Program-made: the position numbers and the translations under genes | Part shown: piece by piece, positions 1 to 4,779 of the stretch | Position numbering within the stretch: the first letter of the stretch is position 1 | Layout: each line of letters begins with the position of its first letter | DNA from: Thermoplasmata archaeon | Lineage (GTDB): Archaea; Thermoplasmatota; Thermoplasmata; Thermoplasmatales; Thermoplasmataceae | DNA length: 6,211 bases | Assembly (NCBI GenBank): GCA_021797025.1 | Contig: JAKAAK010000193.1 | Location: 1-6,211 of the forward strand | Direction of reading: 5' to 3' | The notes under the pieces: generated by a model | What the model was told of the DNA's origin: nothing | Database searches by the model: none | Seen by the model: only the letters and a program-made list of their open reading frames with translations

Positions 1-97
1 CCTGCCTAAAATAATTTCCTGTAAGGTTAGCAAGGGCCAAGACCACATTTTCCTCTTTCTCATTATTGAGTTGAAACGCTATTTCCACTCCATTCAT
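1..97 (-). CDS. Partial protein, possibly DsrE-like (5' end only)
   Basis: This is the beginning of a minus-strand gene that continues past the left edge. Thirty-two codons are visible and encode MNGVEIAFQLNN, then an acidic turn, then VVLALANLTGNYFRQ. The pattern is a first beta strand (VEIAFQLN) followed by an amphipathic helix with a conserved-looking LANL. It resembles the start of small DsrE/COG1416-like proteins, where a hydrophobic strand ending in LN leads into a helix containing NL. That is only a pattern match over 32 residues and no catalytic residue is in view. The ATG is favoured because an AT-rich TATA-like element lies 24 to 34 bases upstream, as expected for a leaderless transcript, and no Shine-Dalgarno site is visible. 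The gene follows the pRiA4-domain gene in the same direction after a 98-base gap, so it is probably transcribed separately. Being a gene is likely; the family is uncertain. Confidence 0.5.
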   Translation of the reverse strand, partial: MNGVEIAFQLNNEKEENVVLALANLTGNYFRQ

Positions 98-120
98 ATT
101 CAAATATAGGCTGTTAGTAT

Positions 121-131
121 AATTAATTTAT
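121..131 (-). promoter_or_regulatory. Candidate TATA box for the partial left-edge gene
   Basis: Read on the minus strand the element is ATAAATTAATT, centred about 29 bases before the ATG at 97. That spacing suits archaeal TBP binding with initiation at or just before the start codon. A second AT-rich run (AAATTATATTTTT, around 135-147) lies further upstream, so the exact box is uncertain. Confidence 0.35.
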
Positions 132-195
132 GGAAAAATATAATTTTCTTCCCATCATTCTGATACGAGTATACGATGTTTCCAGCTTAATAAGG

Positions 196-1548
196 TTAAA
201 TGAAGTCATTTTCTATGTCTTTATAATCCTTGACCTGTGAATCCGCAAACTTCAGGTCAAATTCCTCGGGATTGTACTCCCCGAGCCATTCAATAGTGGC
301 CTCATGATCAGGGTCATCCGGATTGGCTGCCTTTCTAAGAACATCATAATAACCGTAAACTCCACCGCAATCTTCTGGTGGGCAGTTTCTCTTACCACCG
401 ATACAGGCCGGTAATTTTAAACTTGAATCAAGTGGAAGTACTTTCTCTACAGAAATTGTGTGGTCCCACCCGTCTCCAAAATCATACGTATATTCAATTT
501 TGCTTCCCTCACGCAGATTAATGTCTTCAATAGTGACTTCAGTTGAATCAATTTCATCTGGATCGGATTCCCACTCATCACTCGGTTTGGTATAATAAAC
601 CAATCCATCAAAAAACTCATAAAGATGATAGTTGTCCCAGCCAAAAGCCGACTGAATCATAAGATGCAAATCATGAAGTTTAGTATCGGACCTGACTAAA
701 AGCTTTCTCCATATGGGCGGTCTTATGCCCTTTATGCGTACTCTCAACTGCATTACAGTATGTATCTTATTTTTACTGCCTTTCTTAATTATACGTTGAT
801 GTTTTTTATTGCCCTCCTTAGTAGAAAAACTCTCTGTCAGAAATTTTGTAAGTACATCAAGAGGTGGTGAAATATTTATAAATGCATAGAATATATCTCC
901 CCTGAATTCATTTCCGTATTCTAATTCAATATATTTTTTCCGGAATTTTATCACGCAAAGTTGTATCGCAACCTTAATTGGATCCTCGGTATAACAGAAT
1001 ACCTCCAATGGTAACGTATCATTTTTCCAGTCCCCCTCCGCTGGAATCAGAACCAGTTTTATACCGTTTACCGTTTTAGTAATTTCGTGTTCCTTAAGCG
1101 TCTCAAGCATGGTCACCAGTCTCATGGAGCTTACAGCATCCAGTGTTTCCGATATTTTAGGACTACCCTCTTCATCCTCTGTAAAATCACCACTTTTTTG
1201 TATATCTACGGGCAGGCTATCAATTTTATTCTCCAGTAATCTTGCCTTTCTTCCTTCCCTTGTATTGCTTTTAAGGATAAAGCCATTAAGTATTTTCTGG
1301 AATTTGTATGCTTTATAGAGTTCAGCATCCATATCATAAATTCTTCTTGATCCCTTCTTTTCCTTATTCGCATCTATAAATGTTCGCAGGTCAGCGGACA
1401 TATCTTCATGATCTTTTTCATATCTTGTTAATCCTGTTTCTGGATCTGGAAGCAAAATATTGAAGTAAATTCTCCCTATCTGCACTGCCCGCTCTATCCT
1501 ATTAATCTCGTAAAATTCTTTATCCGGCATAATTAATTTCAAACTCAT
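196..1548 (-). CDS. Hypothetical protein with C-terminal pRiA4b ORF-3-like domain
   Basis: The 450-residue product has two parts. Residues about 262-437 match the plasmid pRiA4b ORF-3-like family (PF07929) clearly: RPPIWRKLLV (276-285), the AFGWDNYHLYEF block (301-312), YDFGDGWDH (355-363), and a cysteine segment with C382, C389 and C394 ending in CGGVYGYYD. The family is widespread on plasmids and as a passenger of some insertion sequences. Its biochemical role is unknown to me. Residues 1-260 are not recognised: a charged segment rich in K, R, E and D to about 135, then a mixed alpha/beta-looking stretch (140-247) and a basic linker (246-263). No signal peptide or membrane segment is seen. 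The start has a weak GAAGGT Shine-Dalgarno-like site 9 bases upstream and a TATA-like AAATAATTAA about 25 bases upstream. A 68-base gap separates it from the hotdog gene upstream. Base composition is higher in G+C than the ATPase gene of this window. Confidence 0.85.
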   Translation of the reverse strand: MSLKLIMPDKEFYEINRIERAVQIGRIYFNILLPDPETGLTRYEKDHEDMSADLRTFIDANKEKKGSRRIYDMDAELYKAYKFQKILNGFILKSNTREGRKARLLENKIDSLPVDIQKSGDFTEDEEGSPKISETLDAVSSMRLVTMLETLKEHEITKTVNGIKLVLIPAEGDWKNDTLPLEVFCYTEDPIKVAIQLCVIKFRKKYIELEYGNEFRGDIFYAFINISPPLDVLTKFLTESFSTKEGNKKHQRIIKKGSKNKIHTVMQLRVRIKGIRPPIWRKLLVRSDTKLHDLHLMIQSAFGWDNYHLYEFFDGLVYYTKPSDEWESDPDEIDSTEVTIEDINLREGSKIEYTYDFGDGWDHTISVEKVLPLDSSLKLPACIGGKRNCPPEDCGGVYGYYDVLRKAANPDDPDHEATIEWLGEYNPEEFDLKFADSQVKDYKDIENDFI

Positions 1549-1567
1549 TCAGATAGTACCTTCAATG

Positions 1568-1577
1568 TTAATTATTT
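1568..1577 (-). promoter_or_regulatory. Candidate TATA box for the pRiA4-domain gene
   Basis: On the minus strand AAATAATTAA is centred about 25 bases before the ATG at 1548, which fits leaderless archaeal initiation. A competing AT-rich element (GTAATAAAATAC, about 1588-1599) would give a short leader able to use the weak GAAGGT site. The choice cannot be made from sequence alone. Confidence 0.35.
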
Positions 1578-1616
1578 CCTCTGGTATGTATTTTATTACA
1601 CTCAAACTTAAATAAT

Positions 1617-2153
1617 TTATGATTTTTTAATTACTCTGTCCCTTATTATATACCATGTTCCCAGGGCCATGACACCCAGTTTTCCTTCTGCATCATAGAA
1701 TTTGATTTCAACTATAACCGCAGTTCTCCCTGCCTTGACAGTTTTCCCCTCTATCCTGAAAGGTCCTTTTGACATTGGCGCTAGAAAATTAATTTTTACC
1801 TCCTGGGTTACCTGGTCAATGCCATCATTAACCGTCATTGTGGTGATGCCGCCTGCATAATCAACTGCGCTCATTATCATCCCACCATGTAGAACCTTTC
1901 CAGCCCTTGTAATCTTTTCGTGGTAAGGTAATTCCATCTGGCAAAATCCCTTTTCTATCCTGGTAATTTTCAGTCCCATGTAACCAAATAAATTTTCATT
2001 TTCTTCGAATGTCCTGTTAAGTTTATCAAGGTCCTCTGAAAGGCCCATAATCAGTTCAATACGGCTTGCCATATGCCTGTATCCATTTTCTGTTAATAAA
2101 TATAGAGTGCTTTTTCCTTCAGGACTATCCGAGTTGAATTCGAGATAAGTCAT
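1617..2153 (-). CDS. PaaI-like hotdog-fold thioesterase
   Basis: Residues about 42-172 form a single hotdog domain of the PaaI/4HBT type (acyl-CoA thioesterase-like). The central helix carries the hallmark VLHGGMIMSAVDYAGG (87-102) with H89-G90-G91 and D98, the usual substrate-binding and catalytic region. It is followed by the strands TQEVKINFLAP (116-126), FRIEGKTVKAGRTAVIVEIKF (132-152) and the final strand GTWYIIR. Such enzymes hydrolyse acyl- or aryl-CoA thioesters in the cytoplasm and act as oligomers; the substrate here cannot be read. Family members are usually near 140 residues. This frame has about 40 extra N-terminal residues, and a start at M36 (ATG 2046-2048) would give a typical 143-residue protein. 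I keep the long start because an in-frame stop lies just upstream and the only plausible promoter lies in the divergent region beyond it. No Shine-Dalgarno site is seen at either start. It is divergent from the AAA+ ATPase gene. Confidence 0.88.
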   Translation of the reverse strand: MTYLEFNSDSPEGKSTLYLLTENGYRHMASRIELIMGLSEDLDKLNRTFEENENLFGYMGLKITRIEKGFCQMELPYHEKITRAGKVLHGGMIMSAVDYAGGITTMTVNDGIDQVTQEVKINFLAPMSKGPFRIEGKTVKAGRTAVIVEIKFYDAEGKLGVMALGTWYIIRDRVIKKS

Positions 2154-2166
2154 TTTAAAAAAGTTT

Positions 2167-2208
2167 ACTTAGTCTAATCTAACTTAGTCTAATATCAATT
2201 AGTTAAAT
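2167..2208. repeat. Three 15-base-phased repeats, candidate operator
   Basis: The 12-mer ACTTAGTCTAAT occurs exactly at 2167-2178 and again at 2182-2193. A third degenerate copy, AATTAGTTAAAT, matches 9 of 12 positions at 2197-2208, keeping the same 15-base step. The core TTAGTCTAA is a near-perfect odd palindrome (TTAG-N-CTAA). The array fills most of the 64-base gap between the divergent hotdog and ATPase genes. It overlaps the shared TATA element and runs across the expected minus-strand start of transcription. This is the layout of a cooperative repressor or activator site. The binding protein is not identifiable. Confidence 0.55.
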
Positions 2209-2213
2209 ATTTA
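2204..2213. promoter_or_regulatory. Palindromic TATA element shared by divergent genes
   Basis: TAAATATTTA is a perfect 10-base palindrome. Its centre is about 27 bases before the third in-frame ATG (2236) of the ATPase gene, so it would give a leaderless transcript there. In the other direction it would start transcription near 2182, leaving a short leader of about 29 bases before the hotdog ATG. The spacing supports a single element serving both genes, though a separate minus-strand box cannot be excluded. Confidence 0.45.
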
Positions 2214-2235
2214 TGGTATGAGTTTATTTATGTTT

Positions 2236-3654
2236 ATGTTAATTGATCGGGATTATGAACTTGAATACCTAGATAATCAATATAATAGGAATGGCAGTAA
2301 TTTTATAGTTATATACGGAAGGCGAAGAATTGGAAAGACTTACCTTATTAATGAATTTTGCAAAAATAAACCTACTGCCTATTTTCTCAGTACTCAGGAA
2401 AACAGCAGGGAATTAATAAAAGCCTTCTCAATAAAACTATCAAAACTTTTCAATGATAAAATTATCTCACAGAATCCTCTCACATCATGGTCCTCCGTGT
2501 TTGAATACCTTGTGGATAGGACAGAGAATTTATCAGAGAAAATAATAATAGTTATAGATGAAATAACATATATAATAATGTCCGATAAATCATTTCTTTC
2601 AATTTTTCAGAAATATTATGATTTATATTTAAAAGCTAGGAATATCATGTTCATATTAAGTGGCTCGCTTATTAATATTGTATATAACGATTTGCTCGGG
2701 TACTCATCGCCCCTATATGGAAGGAGGACCGGCAACTTGAAATTGGATGAGTTCCGTTTCTGTGACACGTATAAATATTTCAATTATCTAGATTTTCATA
2801 AAACTATTGCAATATATTCATTATTTGGAGGTATACCTTATTATCTTTCTCTTATAGACAATTCTAAAGATTATCTCGACCAGTACCTATCAAAGGGAAA
2901 TATATTTTATAATGATGTGGAATTTATTCTCAGAGAGGAACTGTCAAATCCCGAGAGATATTTTACAATTTTGAAACTTATTGCCTCTGGTAAAACCGGA
3001 ATATCTGAAATATCTAGCGTTATGGGCTATAAAACTAATGAATTATCACCTTATGTAGAAAAACTGATATCATTGGACATAATAAAAAAAGAATACCCAA
3101 TATACAATAAAAAAAGAAATAATGGATTATACAAAATTAACAGCAACTATTTCAATTTCTACTTTAATTATATATTTGAAAATAAAGAATACATAGATCG
3201 GCAGGAAATTGGAATTTTGAAAAATATAATAAATAAAAATTTGAAAGAGTATATCTCAAGAATATTTGAGGATATATGTACAGAATTCCTTATAAAATAT
3301 TCAAAGGATATAATAAATGCTGATATATTGAAAATAGGCAGATGGTGGGGGAAAACTGCCAAAGCGACGGTTCAACCTCTTATTGATGAAATAGATATCA
3401 TGGGAGAAGATTCTGCCGGGAGACATTTTTTTTGTGAGGTAAAATATAGAAATAGAATGGCAAACATTAAGGTTCTTGAGGATTTAAAAAGAAAATCAAA
3501 TAATTTTGATTTCGAGAATGAACTTTTCATTATATTTTCTGAATCGGGTTTTGAGCGGGATCTTTTAGCCATATCTAAAATAGAAAAAAATGTAATACTC
3601 ATTGATGGTGACACGATGGCAAGAATGATAAGAACCAAAACCGTTCCTTCTTAA
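2236..3654 (+). CDS. Archaeal AAA+ ATPase with DUF234 nuclease-like C-terminus
   Basis: This is a member of the archaeal ATPase_2 (PF01637) plus DUF234 (PF03008) family. Numbering from the first possible ATG (2218), Walker A is GRRRIGKT (34-41), Walker B is IIIVIDEI (109-116), a sensor-1-like FILSGS lies at 145-150, and the family block SPLYGRR at 164-170. A winged-helix region spans about 246-300. The C-terminal part contains IGRWWGKT (373-380) and a PD-(D/E)xK-like set with D393 in EIDIMGED and E407-V-K409. These ATPases are abundant, patchily distributed and often transferred in archaea; their role is unsettled, with DNA binding or cleavage suspected. I choose the ATG at 2236 because MLIDRDYELEYL is the usual family start and a TATA element lies 27 bases upstream. 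Using 2218 adds six residues. Composition is much more AT-rich than neighbours, with one 60-base stretch (3121-3180) holding only 11 G/C, which suggests recent acquisition. Confidence 0.88.
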   Translation: MLIDRDYELEYLDNQYNRNGSNFIVIYGRRRIGKTYLINEFCKNKPTAYFLSTQENSRELIKAFSIKLSKLFNDKIISQNPLTSWSSVFEYLVDRTENLSEKIIIVIDEITYIIMSDKSFLSIFQKYYDLYLKARNIMFILSGSLINIVYNDLLGYSSPLYGRRTGNLKLDEFRFCDTYKYFNYLDFHKTIAIYSLFGGIPYYLSLIDNSKDYLDQYLSKGNIFYNDVEFILREELSNPERYFTILKLIASGKTGISEISSVMGYKTNELSPYVEKLISLDIIKKEYPIYNKKRNNGLYKINSNYFNFYFNYIFENKEYIDRQEIGILKNIINKNLKEYISRIFEDICTEFLIKYSKDIINADILKIGRWWGKTAKATVQPLIDEIDIMGEDSAGRHFFCEVKYRNRMANIKVLEDLKRKSNNFDFENELFIIFSESGFERDLLAISKIEKNVILIDGDTMARMIRTKTVPS

Positions 3655-3706
3655 ATATTTATTATCTAACAGATTACTTTTAGGGCAGTGCATAAGAAAT
3701 ATAGTG

Positions 3707-3715
3707 TTTATAAAT
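3707..3715 (+). promoter_or_regulatory. Upstream TATA box, second promoter or small RNA start
   Basis: TTTATAAAT is a strong archaeal box identical to the one that serves the ferritin-like gene. It would start transcription near 3736, giving either a leader of about 57 bases for that gene or a separate small RNA. No start codon follows at a useful distance. Confidence 0.35.
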
Positions 3716-3763
3716 GAAAAACATTACATAGCCTATATTTCAGGGATAGAGGTTATAACAATA

Positions 3764-3772
3764 TTTATAAAT
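3764..3772 (+). promoter_or_regulatory. TATA box of the ferritin-like gene
   Basis: TTTATAAAT is centred 25 bases before the ATG at 3793, the spacing expected for leaderless initiation on the start codon. The palindrome TTCATGAA lies between the box and the start and could be an operator overlapping the initiation site. Confidence 0.65.
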
Positions 3773-3792
3773 AAATTCACATTTCATGAATT

Positions 3793-4077
3793 ATGCCGAT
3801 GTATGAAACAGAAAACAACTTAGATGAAAAAACAAGGGATATGTCAAGGGCAAGACAGTCTCTCATAGAGGAAATGCAGGCAATAATGTTCTATGATGAG
3901 AGATTTGATGCCACAAGGGATTCTGCACTGAAGAATGTAATAAAGCACAACAGGGATGATGAGAAGGAGCATTTCTCACTTCTGCTTGAATATTTGAGAA
4001 GAAACGATCCTGAACTTGACAGGGAACTGAAGGAAATACTATTCTCCAAAAAGGAATTAAAGGAACTGGGAGATTGA
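3793..4077 (+). CDS. Encapsulated-ferritin-like protein (EncFtn family)
   Basis: The 94-residue, all-helical product matches the EncFtn family, whose two-helix subunits pair to build a four-helix ferroxidase site that oxidises Fe(II). By comparison with the Rhodospirillum rubrum protein (from memory), the ferroxidase ligands E32, E62 and H65 correspond to E27, E57 and H60 here, with a constant offset of five. They lie in RQSLIEEMQAIMFYDERFDAT (21-41) and HNRDDEKEHFSLLLEYLRRNDPELD (52-76). The reference residues E34 (metal entry) and W38 appear as Q29 and F33. The product ends at KKELKELGD after the second helix pair and carries no extension resembling an encapsulin-targeting tail, and no encapsulin gene is in the window. 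It may therefore act as a free decamer in the cytoplasm, or the shell may be encoded elsewhere. The start is supported by a TATA box 25 bases upstream. M3 is a less likely start. The next gene has its own promoter. Confidence 0.88.
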   Translation: MPMYETENNLDEKTRDMSRARQSLIEEMQAIMFYDERFDATRDSALKNVIKHNRDDEKEHFSLLLEYLRRNDPELDRELKEILFSKKELKELGD

Positions 4078-4092
4078 ATATTTTAAGGGAAC

Positions 4093-4100
4093 TTATTTAT
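4093..4100 (+). promoter_or_regulatory. TATA box of the NYN ribonuclease gene
   Basis: TTATTTAT, within a longer T/A run, is centred about 29 bases before the ATG at 4126. No Shine-Dalgarno site precedes that ATG, so a leaderless or nearly leaderless transcript is expected. The 48-base gap from the ferritin-like gene is just long enough to hold this promoter. Confidence 0.5.
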
Positions 4101-4125
4101 TTTTTATTGGCATTAAAGTTCAATT

Positions 4126-4599
4126 ATGTATCAAAATAAAATTTCCGGGTCAATCGTTATTATCGATGGTAGCAACGTAGCAATGTACGGCATGAGCAAA
4201 ACTGGAAAGAAAAAGGCCAAAATAGAGAATATCATGGCTGTGATCAATAAACTCAAAGAATACAAAGCATCTGAAATAATAACAATATGCGATGCCAATA
4301 TAAGATATACAATTGATGATAAGGATAAACTGGACAGTATGATTGAAGACAAATCAGTAATTCTGGCACCGTCAGGCATACGAGCTGATATGTTCATACT
4401 TGATTATGCAAGACAAAAAAACTGCCTTATAGTTTCCAATGACAAGTTCCGAGATTACAGGAGCGATAAATGGATCAACGATAATGTTGACAGCATAACT
4501 CTTGGCTTTATTTTTGTGGGAAAGGATGTCCTGTTAGAACCGGTGAACCATAAAAGCATGATTTTCGATACCAAATCAAAGAAAGAAATTACAAAATGA
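4126..4599 (+). CDS. Zc3h12a-like NYN-domain ribonuclease
   Basis: The 157-residue protein is a stand-alone PIN-like NYN domain of the Zc3h12a/MCPIP type (PF11977 pattern). The first strand gives VIIDGSNVAM (11-20) with D14 and N17. A second strand gives ITICDAN (52-58) with D56. LAPSGIRADMFILDYA (80-95) supplies D88 and D93, and LIVSNDKFRDY (101-111) supplies the S-N-D...R-D motif with D106 and D110. These acidic residues form the metal-dependent active site of the endoribonuclease family; in animals the same domain degrades mRNAs. No CCCH zinc finger or other partner domain is present. The basic run SKTGKKKAK (24-32) after the first motif may bind RNA. The target in this archaeon is unknown: RNA turnover, tRNA or rRNA processing, or defence are all possible. 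The gene has its own TATA element and shows no overlap with its neighbours. Confidence 0.87.
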   Translation: MYQNKISGSIVIIDGSNVAMYGMSKTGKKKAKIENIMAVINKLKEYKASEIITICDANIRYTIDDKDKLDSMIEDKSVILAPSGIRADMFILDYARQKNCLIVSNDKFRDYRSDKWINDNVDSITLGFIFVGKDVLLEPVNHKSMIFDTKSKKEITK

Positions 4600-4664
4600 T
4601 GGCACTTCTTCAAGAAAAAACAATAAATTAACACAGAACATCAAAATAATGAATTCCGGCATAA

Positions 4665-4673
4665 TTATATATA
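4665..4673 (+). promoter_or_regulatory. Distal TATA box of the transporter operon
   Basis: TTATATATA predicts transcription from about 4695, which would include the whole inverted-repeat structure in the mRNA leader but start within or just before the upstream ACCTC segment. Confidence 0.4.
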
Positions 4674-4724
4674 GATTATTTTAATATCGTTTCGGAGATA
4701 ACCTCGTGAATATAGAATAAACAC

Positions 4725-4734
4725 TATAAAAATA
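4725..4734 (+). promoter_or_regulatory. Proximal TATA box of the transporter operon
   Basis: TATAAAAATA is the closer match to an archaeal TATA box and predicts a start near 4756, exactly at the 5' edge of the small TTCACC/GGTGAA hairpin. A transcript from here would lack the left arm of the 10-bp stem, so the two promoters would make differently folded leaders. Confidence 0.4.
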
Positions 4735-4740
4735 ACCATT

Positions 4741-4773
4741 ATGATCGGGGGTATTTTCACCATAAAGAGGTGA
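4741..4773 (+). other. Possible 10-codon upstream ORF (MIGGIFTIKR)
   Basis: An ATG inside the left arm of the stem opens a 10-codon frame whose TGA stop overlaps the Shine-Dalgarno site and ends six bases before the transporter ATG. It is in the same frame as the transporter gene. It has no Shine-Dalgarno site of its own and only a weak TATA candidate at the right distance, so it may be coincidence. Confidence 0.2.
4767..4773 (+). promoter_or_regulatory. Strong Shine-Dalgarno site of the transporter ATPase gene
   Basis: GAGGTGA matches the 3' end complement of archaeal 16S rRNA and ends six bases before the ATG. It fixes the start at 4780 and shows that this gene, unlike its left-hand neighbours, is translated from a leadered mRNA. 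It is also the right arm of the inner hairpin. Confidence 0.8.
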
Positions 4774-4779
4774 ATCATA

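Larger units (their letters stand above)
3655..3792. other. Spacer with twin TATA boxes before the ferritin-like gene
   Basis: This 138-base gap separates the ATPase gene from the ferritin-like gene. It contains T-rich sequence just after the ATPase stop, which could end that transcript. The 9-mer TTTATAAAT occurs twice, 57 bases apart (3707-3715 and 3764-3772), and an 8-base palindrome TTCATGAA (3783-3790) sits between the second box and the ATG. I see no open reading frame with a credible start inside it. Confidence 0.5.
4600..4779 (+). promoter_or_regulatory. Promoter and structured leader of the ABC transporter operon
   Basis: This 180-base spacer holds two TATA candidates: TTATATATA (4665-4673), predicting a start near 4695, and TATAAAAATA (4725-4734), predicting a start near 4756. 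The first would give a leader of about 85 bases, the second one of about 24. The leader contains an ACCTC segment (4701-4705) complementary to the Shine-Dalgarno site, a 10-bp inverted repeat with a nested hairpin, and a 10-codon ORF. This contrasts with the leaderless style of the genes to the left and points to regulation of translation. Confidence 0.6.

Noticed and set aside
2..118. Plus-strand open frame at the left edge ending near 118
   Set aside because: It is the shadow of the minus-strand partial gene, which has a proper ATG, an upstream TATA-like element and a better protein pattern.
1109..1318. Hydrophobic plus-strand frame inside the pRiA4-domain gene
   Set aside because: It is antisense to a clear coding gene, lacks a promoter or ribosome site, and its leucine/serine-rich content is typical of a reverse-strand shadow.
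3728..3738. AGCCTATATTT shared between this spacer and the promoter region of the left-edge gene
   Set aside because: An 11-base match between AT-rich stretches on the two strands is expected several times by chance in 6 kb.
3749..3753. GAGGT as a ribosome site for a small gene before the ferritin-like gene
   Set aside because: No ATG, GTG or TTG follows at a usable distance, so it is likely a chance match.
4607..4626. TTCTTCAAGAA after the ribonuclease stop as a terminator
   Set aside because: The palindrome leaves no room for a loop and is followed by A rather than T, so it would not terminate on this strand.
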